From Gracilibacillus sp. YIM 98692 (GTDB taxonomy: Bacteria > Bacillota > Bacilli > Bacillales > Amphibacillaceae): a stretch of 64,000 bases of DNA. A program made the translations under genes and the position numbers. Under the pieces are notes generated by a model. The model was not told the origin of the DNA. It was given only the letters and a program-made list of their open reading frames with translations, and did no database searches. The stretch is from NCBI RefSeq assembly GCF_010993965.1, contig NZ_WIXM01000001.1, positions 434,001 through 498,000 on the forward strand, given 5' to 3'. Below are positions 8,580 to 16,493 of the stretch, one piece after another (within the stretch, counting starts at the first letter, position 1; every line of letters starts with the position of its first letter).

Positions 8580-9797
8580 CTATTCAAGCGGTTTTTCTTT
8601 ATATTCTTTAATCCAATATTCGTAATAAGGATTGTCCCATGTCGAACCATCATAAAATGTAACGCTTTTTACACATGCCAAAACTTGAGATATTCCATGA
8701 GGATCGTCAAGTTCCCATCCTACATTTTCTCCGAATCTGTCTCCAGCAACAACATTCACATCTTCCGCATTTCCTACAAATTCATACCGACCGCCTGAAA
8801 AGTCAAAATTCCCCCTAATTTTTAATGGATAGCCGTTGTTGTCAAAACCTAATACACCTACTTCAAAGTTTTTTATAGTCTTATCAGAATCATTTCTAAT
8901 CATCACTTGTACCATATCTGGGTATAAGGCTTTATGCTCAGGATCTTGCTCAACAATCTTAGCATTTTCTACAATGATTATTTGTTCATCTTTTGCATTC
9001 TTCATTTCCTCTTGTCTTTCAGCAGCTCTGATTTTTTCTAATTGTCCCTCATAGACCTCTAATTTAGAAAGAATATCACTATCATCTGGAATGACGTCAT
9101 CAGCATCTTGAAGCAAAGAAATAGCTTCTTCATATTTATTATTAGAAACATATTTTTCTGCCTGCTTTATAGCCTCACTCTTATAATTATCGCCTATTTC
9201 TTGTATTTGTTCTTGAGCTGATTCAAAGTTTTCATCTTCCTCCATAACTTTTCCAAACTCTTTTATTGCTTCTATGTAATTTTCAGAATCTACGAATTCC
9301 AATCCTTTTTTATAGGAAATTCTAGAATCATGGAGTTCGTTCATTTCATCGATAGTATGCTTCACATCAGTGGATATTAGTTCAGTACTTTCTATTGTTT
9401 CTAATCTGTTCATAGCTGCATTATAGTTCATTTCATTATTGATAAACTCATTCTTAATTTTTGATACTTCCTCCGCCAAGAATGTCTTCGCTTGATTTTC
9501 TTCCTCTGTATTATCCTCTATTTCATCTTCATATATACGATTTGCTTCAGAATAATTATTATCCCGTATTTCTGTTTTATATTGTCTTAATGAATCATTG
9601 AAGTAAACAAAAAATAGTAACGAGCAAATTACAATGATAACCATAGCTGACAGTAACATTAAAATATTTCTCTTCCCAATAATTAATTTAGATCTGTCTT
9701 TTTCCTTATCTTCATTATGTTTGTACAATTGCTCTCCACATTTTCTACAATAAATACTGTCTTCTTGATTCTCTGTCTTACACTTTGGACATATCAT
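8580..9797 (-). CDS. Zinc-ribbon membrane protein with helical-repeat stalk
   Basis: A 405-residue protein of unknown function. It opens with a zinc ribbon (Cys 3, 6, 17 and 20), then a charged linker and one membrane helix (about residues 45-68, with IIVICSLLFFVYF). A long, strongly helical, Glu-rich region (about 75-270) follows, with TPR-like YIEAIKEFGKVME and KYEEAISLLQDAD segments. The last about 130 residues form a beta-rich domain (VQVMIRNDSDKTIKNFEVGV, WELDDPHG, VTFYDGSTWDNPYY) resembling the FxLYD/DUF5780-type domains found in similar Bacillus zinc-ribbon proteins. The likely topology is ribbon inside and helical and beta domains outside. It appears monocistronic. The domain architecture is clear; no activity can be assigned. 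Confidence 0.75.
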   Translation of the reverse strand: MICPKCKTENQEDSIYCRKCGEQLYKHNEDKEKDRSKLIIGKRNILMLLSAMVIIVICSLLFFVYFNDSLRQYKTEIRDNNYSEANRIYEDEIEDNTEEENQAKTFLAEEVSKIKNEFINNEMNYNAAMNRLETIESTELISTDVKHTIDEMNELHDSRISYKKGLEFVDSENYIEAIKEFGKVMEEDENFESAQEQIQEIGDNYKSEAIKQAEKYVSNNKYEEAISLLQDADDVIPDDSDILSKLEVYEGQLEKIRAAERQEEMKNAKDEQIIIVENAKIVEQDPEHKALYPDMVQVMIRNDSDKTIKNFEVGVLGFDNNGYPLKIRGNFDFSGGRYEFVGNAEDVNVVAGDRFGENVGWELDDPHGISQVLACVKSVTFYDGSTWDNPYYEYWIKEYKEKPLE

Positions 9798-9949
9798 GAT
9801 TTTCTCTCCCTTTTAACAGTGACACTTCCTGATGTTTTGATGCTTTGTTTCATTTTTTTGCAAGTTCTCCAACAAAATCACTGATAACATTGGAAGAGGA
9901 TACAGTGATTGATGGCTTTACTATGTTTCAGCGGCCTCTGGGATTTCAT

Positions 9950-10462
9950 TTAATTTTTACAAAATAATGCACGCTTCATATCATCTTCTGGAGTAATTTC
10001 TGCAAATAGATGGAAACCTAATTTTTCGTGAAACTTTACAGAACCTGCATTATACGGTTCCATGACAACTGCTAGGTAAATAGGTTGTTTCACCGTATCG
10101 ATAAAAAAGCGATATAACTTCTTTCCAACTCCTTGTTTTTGAGCATTTTTTGCCACACAAATCTGTTTGATTACTACAAATGAAGACGCTGCATGCTTTT
10201 TGTATGCTTGATTAACTTTGCTATTATTTAATTCCGTATCCAAAAAGCCGAGTAAAAAACCTTGTAATTCTCCTTCTTTTTCTACTACATAAAAGTGTTC
10301 ACAATCTTTTATATATTGTTGATATTGTTCTTTCGTATAGCCGGACACTAAAAAACCATTATTCTTTTTTTCTTCCTCACTTAATTGTGATAAAGAGTTT
10401 TCAAGAGCCATTTCAGCTATTTTATTTACATCACTTAAACGCGCTTTTCTCATCAATTGCAT
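9950..10462 (-). CDS. GNAT-family N-acetyltransferase
   Basis: A 170-residue GNAT acetyltransferase that would transfer acetyl from acetyl-CoA to an unknown amine. The acetyl-CoA-binding motif A is visible as QICVAKNAQKQGVGKKLYRFF, matching the Q/RxxGxG/A pattern, and the C-terminal NAGSVKFHEKLGF block is typical. It is clearly paralogous to the first about 170 residues of the neighbour at 10481-11470: both share GFLxxGY, EHFYVxE and SFVVIxQxC. The spacing of 18 bases puts them in one transcript. The start at 10462 is preceded by AAGGGAG. Confidence 0.85.
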   Translation of the reverse strand: MQLMRKARLSDVNKIAEMALENSLSQLSEEEKKNNGFLVSGYTKEQYQQYIKDCEHFYVVEKEGELQGFLLGFLDTELNNSKVNQAYKKHAASSFVVIKQICVAKNAQKQGVGKKLYRFFIDTVKQPIYLAVVMEPYNAGSVKFHEKLGFHLFAEITPEDDMKRALFCKN

Positions 10463-10480
10463 GTTCTAACTCCCTTCTGC

Positions 10481-11470
10481 TTAAATATAAATGAATGAAA
10501 TAATTAAAATAATCAACCATATCATGAAAACAAGCAGCGGAAATGCTCTCATTACTTGTCCTGTAGGGGAAGCCTTAAATGCTTTATCGAATGGATTAAA
10601 TTTCACTGCCACGATATTGATTCCACCTAAACGCTCTAATATTTCCTCTATTTCTACTATTGTTTTCTTCCGTTTCTGCAAATATTTTATTCCATTGTGG
10701 ATTGTCACAAAAAACATCAAAGAAACAATAATACCTAAAATAGATAATGTTAACAACATTGCGAAAAATGCATTAGAGTAGTTGGAGTCAGCATTGGCAA
10801 CAATACTAATCACACCGAACAAACCAGCTGAAACATATAGGAAATTATGGACTTTTGACCAATTAAGCTTATCCTCATGTTCATACAGACTTACTGCAAA
10901 TTCATACTGTGTCATTATTACTTCCTTATCATAATGTGGATTGTTGGCTGGATTATTCCAGAAGAAAACTCCCTTTTTATCTCTTTCTGTTACTACTTCA
11001 AATTTTTGTTTAAATCCTAATGCATTATGTAATTGAATAGCAGGATTATTATAAGGTTCAATATCTGCCACAGCGAAAATATCATCACTGATTTTGGACA
11101 TCAATTTTTCATATAGTAATTTTGCATACCCTTTTTTGCGATAAGATGCCTCAATACATACTTGTTGGATAACAACAAATGAATTACTAGCAAATGTTTT
11201 GATCTTTTGATTAATGGAATAGTTAGAATCTAACTCCTCTTCTTTCAAAGCAAATAAAAATCCAATTATATGTTGATTCGTTTCTAACACATAGAAATGT
11301 TCAGTAGAGTCTATCAATCTAGCATATATTTCTCTACTCTCATAGCCTGTTAAAAAGCCGTTTTTTACTAACTTTTTTTGTGACAAAGAATTCTTAGCAC
11401 TTGCCCTTGCTATGTTATGAATGGTGTCTAGGTCGTTATGTTGTACTTTTCTTACTTGAATACTGTCCAA
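10481..11470 (-). CDS. GNAT acetyltransferase fused to a three-helix membrane domain
   Basis: A 329-residue two-part protein. Residues 1-175 are a GNAT domain (QQVCIEASYRKKGYAKLLYE as acetyl-CoA motif; NNPAIQLHNALGF), paralogous to the downstream gene. Residues about 190-329 form a membrane part with three predicted helices: FLYVSAGLFGVISIV, AFFAMLLTLSILGIIVSLMF and FPLLVFMIWLIILIISFIYI. Between helices two and three lies a charged cytoplasmic loop with a coiled-coil-like KKTIVEIEEILERLGG. It starts with TTG at 11470 behind AGGTGAAGGAAAG. The membrane part resembles small helical-hairpin domains seen in some effector-like proteins, but this is only an impression. Substrate unknown. Confidence 0.75.
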   Translation of the reverse strand: MDSIQVRKVQHNDLDTIHNIARASAKNSLSQKKLVKNGFLTGYESREIYARLIDSTEHFYVLETNQHIIGFLFALKEEELDSNYSINQKIKTFASNSFVVIQQVCIEASYRKKGYAKLLYEKLMSKISDDIFAVADIEPYNNPAIQLHNALGFKQKFEVVTERDKKGVFFWNNPANNPHYDKEVIMTQYEFAVSLYEHEDKLNWSKVHNFLYVSAGLFGVISIVANADSNYSNAFFAMLLTLSILGIIVSLMFFVTIHNGIKYLQKRKKTIVEIEEILERLGGINIVAVKFNPFDKAFKASPTGQVMRAFPLLVFMIWLIILIISFIYI

Positions 11471-11714
11471 TACTTTCCTTCACCTACTTTTCTTTATATC
11501 TTGTTCTCTAATTCCTTTCAGATAGGATATGCATTCAGTTTACCTGCTTATTATGTATAAAACAGAGCTGTTCCTTTTAAAGCCTCGTGAACTCCTTCTC
11601 AGTTGTTAACTGTACAAATCTAATACTTTATACTTATGACAATTATATCAAAACAATCTATATTTCACATAATCATCCAAATGCAAAGATTACTACAAAC
11701 TATTTTAAGAGTTC

Positions 11715-11753
11715 CTGTCACTGGCGTTCGATGATCGGTGAAAAAATCCCATT
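11715..11753 (-). pseudogene. Degraded remnant matching the 8445-8567 fragment
   Basis: Read on the - strand this gives WDFFTDHRTPV, a shortened version of the WDIFTYPHIQRTPV end at 8445-8567. At DNA level the identical CACTGGCGTTCG and the AATCCCATT block are shared. It is a relic without start or stop. Confidence 0.35.
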
Positions 11754-11757
11754 ATAC

Positions 11758-11830
11758 GAAAGTTTCTTCTTTTGGATACCATCCTACCGCTCCTGAAAAA
11801 GGGATTCCATGTTATCAGGGTGGTGGAATG
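11758..11830. pseudogene. Scrambled scraps of a NERD-domain gene
   Basis: Bases 11758-11793 match, in the same orientation on the + strand, the 3' part of the intact NERD gene at 17627-17664 (its SGRMVSKRRIFR codons, antisense here). Bases 11794-11830 match the codons for EKGIPCYKCGGM of the same gene (17808-17848), but in the opposite orientation. The two scraps are therefore inverted relative to each other. They abut the truncated GGTACTT repeat copy B, and another repeat copy lies just upstream of the intact NERD gene, which points to past rearrangement. Confidence 0.55.
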
Positions 11831-11978
11831 ACCAAATTTATCATCTTGTGTTTCATTTTGGTACTTAAACCGACTTTAAGTACCATATTGGCTCATTAGA
11901 TTTCTGTTTTTGGTACTTACTCGTCTTTTCAGTACTATTTTGATTTCATGCTTCTATATTTTGGCTCTTATTTTTTAG
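11831..11978 (+). repeat. GGTACTT multi-hairpin repeat, copy B (5'-truncated)
   Basis: This lacks the first about 50 bases of copies A, C and D and begins at the CCAAATTTA position. The central palindrome GGTACTTAAA / TTTAAGTACC is intact (loop CCGAC). The third unit is better paired than in other copies (TGGTACT / AGTACTA). It directly joins the NERD scraps at 11758-11830. Confidence 0.8.
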
Positions 11979-12160
11979 TAACAAAAGACTAGTTACCTGC
12001 AAATGACGTAAGAATATCCACGAGTGGCTCTATCCCTGATTGATTTAGCCGGTAAATGGGCAAAGTTGCCTGTCCCTACTTTCCCACCTCTAAAAGTGTC
12101 AGATAGCCTCACGATTGCATAGGCTAACGTGTAGATATTTTTTACAAAGGGGGGCTGATT

Positions 12161-13264
12161 TTGTCAGGAAAAGTGATTAACTACTATGCTGGTGGTAACA
12201 CGGCAAAGGGATTCTACGATCTGTTCGAATCGAATATGCAAGAGTTAGAAAATATATATCTATTAAAAGGTGGTCCTGGTACGGGGAAATCCACGATGAT
12301 TAAAAAGCTGGCAGATGCGTGGTTACAACAGGGTTATAATATTGAGCGGATTCATTGTTCATCAGATAATGATTCGTTAGACGGTCTTATTATCCCAGCA
12401 CTTCAATTTGGAATTTTCGATGCCACTGCTCCACATGTTTTAGAGCCAAAGGCCCCTGGAGCAATTGAACAATATGTCAACCTTGGAGCTGCTTGGGATA
12501 AAACAAAACTAAAAGAAAATAAAGAAGAAATCGCTGAGTTGCAAACAAAAATAAGTGAAGCATTTCAATCGGCTTATGACTGTTTTGCAGAAGGTCTTCG
12601 GATTCACGATTACTTAGAGGATATATACATTAATGAAATGGATTTTAACAAAGCAAATCAAGTCACTGACGAATTAATTCAAAAGATTTTGCTCAATAAA
12701 ACAAGTGATCAAGGAAATGCTGTCGTCAAACATCGCTTTTTCGGTGCATCTACCCCAGAAGGCGTCGTTGATTTTATTCCGTCTATTACCGAAGAGTTGA
12801 CGAAGCGTTACTTTATTAAAGGGCGTGCTGGTTCTGGTAAATCAACACTACTAAAAAAAGTAGCCAGTGCTGGTGAGGATAAGGGCTTTGATATTGAAAT
12901 GTATCACTGCGGGTTTGACCCGGAAAGTATAGACATGGTTGTCATTCGCGAGCTTGGTGTCTGTGTATTTGATAGTACCGATCCACATGAATATTTCCCT
13001 GAGCGACATGGTGATGAAATTGTCGACTTATACGAGCAAACGATCACACCTGGAACGGATGAAAAATATGAATCAGACATTACTCATTATACAAAAAGCT
13101 ACAAGCAACGAATGAAAGATGGCATCACTTATTTACAAGAGGCCAAATCATTACATGATAACTTAGAAAAAACGTATATCGATGCCGTTGATTTTGCGGT
13201 CATTGATGAAATGTATTCCTCTATTTATAAAGAAATCGAAGAATTGGCAGGAGAAAGTTCATAA
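12161..13264 (+). CDS. Duplicated P-loop ATPase of the PRK06851 type
   Basis: A 367-residue protein with two P-loops, GGPGTGKST near residue 35 and GRAGSGKST near residue 221. Each is followed by a similar block (IERIHCSSDNDSLDGLIIP and IEMYHCGFDPESIDMVVI, then IFDATxPH / VFDSTDPH), showing an internal duplication. This pattern fits the uncharacterised PRK06851-type ATPases of Bacillus and Clostridia. It starts with TTG at 12161 behind AAAGGGGGG. The substrate or partner is unknown. The gene stands alone, preceded by repeat copy B. Confidence 0.8.
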   Translation: MSGKVINYYAGGNTAKGFYDLFESNMQELENIYLLKGGPGTGKSTMIKKLADAWLQQGYNIERIHCSSDNDSLDGLIIPALQFGIFDATAPHVLEPKAPGAIEQYVNLGAAWDKTKLKENKEEIAELQTKISEAFQSAYDCFAEGLRIHDYLEDIYINEMDFNKANQVTDELIQKILLNKTSDQGNAVVKHRFFGASTPEGVVDFIPSITEELTKRYFIKGRAGSGKSTLLKKVASAGEDKGFDIEMYHCGFDPESIDMVVIRELGVCVFDSTDPHEYFPERHGDEIVDLYEQTITPGTDEKYESDITHYTKSYKQRMKDGITYLQEAKSLHDNLEKTYIDAVDFAVIDEMYSSIYKEIEELAGESS

Positions 13265-13375
13265 TCCTATCCATTGAAATTACATTACATGCATCTTCTT
13301 CCCAATTTCTCCTTAGAAAAAAAAGAAAATGCCATAAGTAGTGGTGCCACTCCTTAACTCAGATAACCTCTTCTC

Positions 13376-13567
13376 CTATATATTGTGTTGCTGGCAATAG
13401 GTTTCAACGATTTCTTCTATTTGGCTTGCTTCAGGATATTTTCCAGAAAAGGTGAATGTCAATTCTTCTTTAAAATCACCTTGTTCATAAACATGGATGG
13501 CACCATTTTGATTAATCACACTATACTCTGGTTCAAATCTATATCCGTTTCGTTCAATTGCTCCCAC
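13376..13567 (-). CDS. Small YbxH/DUF5370-like protein
   Basis: A 63-residue protein read as (M)GAIERNGYRFEPEYSVINQ, then GAIHVYEQGDFKEELTFTF and a C-terminal IEEIVETYCQQHNI. It resembles the small uncharacterised Bacillus YbxH family (DUF5370) from memory. The start is set at GTG 13567, behind AAAGGATGAG. An ATG three codons upstream lies inside that ribosome-binding site. Function unknown. It sits between the PRK06851-like gene and uvsE. Confidence 0.6.
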   Translation of the reverse strand: MGAIERNGYRFEPEYSVINQNGAIHVYEQGDFKEELTFTFSGKYPEASQIEEIVETYCQQHNI

Positions 13568-13622
13568 TGCTCTCATCCTTTTATAATGATTATTTCTTTG
13601 ATCTTACTAGAAACAACTAATG

Positions 13623-14576
13623 CTATACCTCGATCGCTCCTCCATTCACTCGCTTAAAACCACGCGATTTACCTAACTCTTCTACGAGCTTTAACGCTGC
13701 CCTATCCTTTGCTTTCGCCTCAATCATGATATCCGCTGATTTTCCATACGCTTTTAAAGGTTTTATAAAGTCTTTCGCAAAATCAATATCCACATAATCA
13801 GCATGTGCTCGTATCATTTTTTCCGATTTAGGTGAGGATAAGTGAAATTTAGGAGGATGGCCTGTTCCTTCCCAAGTCTCAAAAATTCTCGGGAGTAACT
13901 CTTCCCATGCTCCCTCTCCAGGGTTTGCCCAATGGTGATGATAGTCAAATACAAAAGGGACACCGTTCGTCTTACAAATCTGTAACGTTTCTTCTGCTGT
14001 ATATGTCTTATCATCGTTTTCTAGAGTCGTTTGCATGCGAATATCCTTATCAAGCTTCACAAAATTTTGGTTAAATCGATCCATCGCCTCTTCTTTGTTA
14101 CCATAAGCGCCTCCAACATGGATGTTTATCATTGCTTGCTTTTCTATTCCCATCGCTCTCAACATGTCATAATGATAAGTCATACCAACAATGGCATTTT
14201 CCGTGACATGGTTCTGCGGGCTAGTGAACAAGGTGAATTGATTCGGATGGAAGCTGACACGAAGCTTATGTTTTTGTACTAGTACTCCAATCTCCTTAAA
14301 GAGTGAAGCAAAAGGAGTGATAAAATCCCACCTTACCTCTGGATGTGTGGCAAGTGGTACAAGTGAGGATGACATTCGATAAACGTCTATACCATGTGCA
14401 ATGTTGTAATGAAGAATACGAATGGTGTTTCTTAAATTTTGTTCCGTCAGATAATAAAGTTTTTCTTTTCTATCCTCTTTATTTAACTTCTTCCAATTGG
14501 TAAACGTTAACGTTCGAGAAGGAGACGCTTCCCAAAGCGAAAGCGCCATTGAGACGTAACCAAACCTAAGTATCAT
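13623..14576 (-). CDS. uvsE: UV DNA damage endonuclease UvsE
   Basis: A 317-residue UV damage endonuclease (UvdE/UvsE family, TIM-barrel, metal-dependent) that nicks DNA 5' to UV photoproducts. It has the family start MILRFGYVSMALSLWEASPS, LYYLTEQNLRNTIRILHYN, LRVSFHPNQFTLFTSP, INIHVGGAYGNKEEAM, LENDDKTYTAEETL, VFDYHHHWANP and KFHLSSPK. Length is normal. The first 23 bases of the gene lie inside a 137-bp sequence repeated at 16301-16437, so a second copy of the start codon region without the rest of the gene exists 1.7 kb away. Confidence 0.92.
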   Translation of the reverse strand: MILRFGYVSMALSLWEASPSRTLTFTNWKKLNKEDRKEKLYYLTEQNLRNTIRILHYNIAHGIDVYRMSSSLVPLATHPEVRWDFITPFASLFKEIGVLVQKHKLRVSFHPNQFTLFTSPQNHVTENAIVGMTYHYDMLRAMGIEKQAMINIHVGGAYGNKEEAMDRFNQNFVKLDKDIRMQTTLENDDKTYTAEETLQICKTNGVPFVFDYHHHWANPGEGAWEELLPRIFETWEGTGHPPKFHLSSPKSEKMIRAHADYVDIDFAKDFIKPLKAYGKSADIMIEAKAKDRAALKLVEELGKSRGFKRVNGGAIEV

Positions 14577-14690
14577 CGTTTCACACCAACTTATGAATGT
14601 AGATGGAATTAGTGTGAAGCAAAGGGACGGTTCTCATTCATGATAATGACATGGTACGTGAGAACTTTCCCTGATTAGGATTTTTATAAG
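14554..14690. repeat. 137-bp direct repeat, left copy (contains start of uvsE)
   Basis: It matches 16301-16437 over its whole length with only about ten differences including single-base indels. It begins inside uvsE (codons 1-8) and covers the uvsE upstream region. Two inverted repeats are kept in both copies: CACAC...GTGTG and GTTCTCA...TGAGAAC. With the right copy it brackets three genes that read rightward. Confidence 0.85.
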
Positions 14691-14799
14691 AAAACCCTGC
14701 GATTTCTAAACTTAAAGAAGACAATTAACAGAAATTTAACAGAATTCCATCTCTTTTTTTCCATTTTTTGTGCTAAAATAATAAAAAGAGGTGAAACCA

Positions 14800-15801
14800 T
14801 TGAGGTATGTATATCTAATTATTAGTGTATTATTTATCTTTGGGTTAGACCTATGGGTAGAAAATTCACCATTAGCATCCAAGTTCTACGATAACCTGCT
14901 TAGACCTATCATGGATGAGGGAAAGATTCATTTCATTTGGCTAATTGCTACAGTTGTGATTCTATCTATAATTTGGAGAAAACAAGTGATTGACAAAAAT
15001 GATAACATACAGAATCTTAAAAATAAATTGAATTCTGAAATGGAGATTTTAATACAAGCTAATATGCAACTAAGCAAGTATAGATTAAAAGATAACATCT
15101 CCGTTCTTCTTAATAACTTTGTAAAGTCTCATTCATACGCTATTGCTGTTCAAATGTATGAGTTCCAAGAGATAAAAGTAAATAGAAAAACTATTTATAA
15201 AATTACTCTAGATGAAGGAGTAGTAACCGAAAATATCAACATAAATGCTGTTCAACAAATTTACTATAGACAAAGAACGTCTGTCATTAATCAATTTGAG
15301 AAAGCACAAAGACTTTCTTTAGAGAATGATAATCCAAACCCATTATTAGATTTTGTGTTAGACACATATAGTCACTTGAATAATTTCACACCTCATGATG
15401 AAAATGAAGAAGATGCTGTATTATGCTCTTTAATGTTTTTAGGATTGGAAATATTAGAAAAGGATTATGATTTAGGGATAGACTCTTTAGGAGATAACGA
15501 GGAGCAATTGCGTTCTTTGATGGATAATTATAAGACAGGCATTTTAAGAGGTGCATTGATGAGAGATGCCTTTTATACATTCACTCATATAAAGGAGAAT
15601 GACAAATACAATCGTCAATATATAACTAGACTGGTTAATGTTAGAGGTAATTTAAAGCTATTTTTAATAGCTTTAGACGCTAGTATTTTAGATGATGAGG
15701 TATATAATAGTATCATGACTAACATTAGTGAAGGTTTTGAAAACCTTTTAATTGATCTGGAAAACATGTATAATAATAGTATAGAAAGGATAGGTGATTA
15801 G
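14800..15801 (+). CDS. Two-helix membrane protein of unknown family
   Basis: A 333-residue protein starting at TTG 14800, which has AGAGGTGA at the right distance; the in-frame GTG at 14791 overlaps that site. Two membrane helices are visible (about residues 2-20, YVYLIISVLFIFGLDLWV; about 45-60, FIWLIATVVILSIIWRK). A coiled-coil-like stretch follows (DKNDNIQNLKNKLNSEMEIL), then about 250 soluble residues without a motif I know. The likely topology is a membrane hairpin with a cytoplasmic helical domain. The stop is two bases before the next small gene, so they are cotranscribed. It lies inside the direct-repeat cassette 14554-16437 and has very AT-rich codon use. Confidence 0.7.
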   Translation: MRYVYLIISVLFIFGLDLWVENSPLASKFYDNLLRPIMDEGKIHFIWLIATVVILSIIWRKQVIDKNDNIQNLKNKLNSEMEILIQANMQLSKYRLKDNISVLLNNFVKSHSYAIAVQMYEFQEIKVNRKTIYKITLDEGVVTENININAVQQIYYRQRTSVINQFEKAQRLSLENDNPNPLLDFVLDTYSHLNNFTPHDENEEDAVLCSLMFLGLEILEKDYDLGIDSLGDNEEQLRSLMDNYKTGILRGALMRDAFYTFTHIKENDKYNRQYITRLVNVRGNLKLFLIALDASILDDEVYNSIMTNISEGFENLLIDLENMYNNSIERIGD

Positions 15802-15803
15802 TT

Positions 15804-15974
15804 ATGGTAACTAAGTTTCCGAAAAAGCAAATCACCAAAAAACAACAAGCGGCAGTTATTAATCGGTTGAGAAATGCAGGAATACAAGTACAAAAAGGAA
15901 AAAAAGCACCTGAAAACGGACGTTACTCTGGAATTGTCGGTAAAGAGCGCAAAGAAAGAGTTTTAGAAATATAA
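15804..15974 (+). CDS. Small basic protein with KGKKAPENGRYSGIVG motif
   Basis: A 56-residue, strongly basic protein, ATG at 15804 two bases after the membrane-protein stop, with GGATAGGTGA upstream. Its core LRNAGIQVQKGKKAPENGRY and SGIVGKERKERVLEI aligns with the next small gene (16074-16259: LNHAGIKATKGGKKPTDGTF, SGIIGERKGIRKLNI). The shared pattern is AGIxxxKGxKxPxxGxxSGIxGxxK. Family unknown to me; the pairing and motif conservation argue it is a real gene. A terminator follows at once. Confidence 0.7.
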   Translation: MVTKFPKKQITKKQQAAVINRLRNAGIQVQKGKKAPENGRYSGIVGKERKERVLEI

Positions 15975-15981
15975 AGCCATA

Positions 15982-16020
15982 AATGATCGAGTATCTTATA
16001 GATGCACGGTCATTTTTTTA
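15982..16020 (+). terminator. Rho-independent terminator after first small gene
   Basis: Stem AATGATCG / CGGTCATT (one G-U pair) followed by seven T residues, 8 bases after the stop of the small gene. It separates the two paralogous small genes into different transcripts. Confidence 0.75.
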
Positions 16021-16073
16021 TTCTGAATACATATTATGGTATTGGAGAAACTCTAAAAAAGAGGTGTTTTCCA

Positions 16074-16259
16074 ATGCATAAAAACAAGAAAAAGAAATTT
16101 GATATAAATCAAGATTATATCCTTTCCAAGCTAAATCATGCAGGTATCAAAGCGACAAAAGGAGGAAAAAAACCAACAGATGGTACATTCTCGGGGATCA
16201 TAGGGGAACGAAAAGGAATAAGAAAACTAAATATCCCATTTAACTTGCGTAATAAATAA
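16074..16259 (+). CDS. Second small basic protein, paralogue of 15804-15974
   Basis: A 61-residue protein starting MHKNKKKKFDINQDYILSKL and carrying AGIKATKGGKKPTDGTFSG and IIGERKGIRKLNIPFNL. The ATG at 16074 has GAGGTG nine bases upstream; a longer upstream frame runs through the preceding terminator and is not used. It is related to the small protein at 15804-15974 over about 40 residues. It ends 41 bases before the right direct repeat. Function unknown; the lysine content would allow nucleic-acid or membrane-surface contact, but that is a guess. Confidence 0.65.
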   Translation: MHKNKKKKFDINQDYILSKLNHAGIKATKGGKKPTDGTFSGIIGERKGIRKLNIPFNLRNK

Positions 16260-16300
16260 ATCTTGGTCTTAAATTCGAGTTCATGGCACCATCCGATAAA

Positions 16301-16437
16301 ACGTAACCGAACCTAAGTATCATCGTTCACACCAACTTATGATTGTAGATGGAATTAGTGTGAGGCAAAGGGACGGTTCTCATTCATGATAATGACATGG
16401 ATAACGTGAGAACTTTCCTAATTAGAATTTTTGTAAG
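16301..16437. repeat. 137-bp direct repeat, right copy
   Basis: Second copy of 14554-14690. It contains an ATG and the first eight codons of uvsE in antisense orientation (MILRFGYV) with no uvsE body behind them. The identity stops abruptly at 16301, marking a rearrangement breakpoint. Confidence 0.85.
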
Positions 16438-16444
16438 GTAAACA

Positions 16445-16485
16445 GGGTCAGTCTGGCATAACTAATGCTAAAACTGACCCTTTTA
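16445..16485. terminator. Hairpin terminator between small gene and spore genes
   Basis: Perfect 8-bp stem GGGTCAGT / ACTGACCC followed on the + strand by TTTTATT. It can end rightward transcripts. In the leftward direction the flank is less T-rich, but it is the only candidate for the spore-protein operon, whose last stop is at 16494. Confidence 0.65.
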
Positions 16486-16493
16486 TTCATTTA

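Noticed and set aside
11587-11796. 69-codon + strand frame
   Set aside because: It crosses the relic pieces of two other genes and has no ribosome-binding site.
16002-16073. Upstream extension of the second small basic protein
   Set aside because: It runs through a terminator. The paralogue and the GAGGTG site support the start at 16074.
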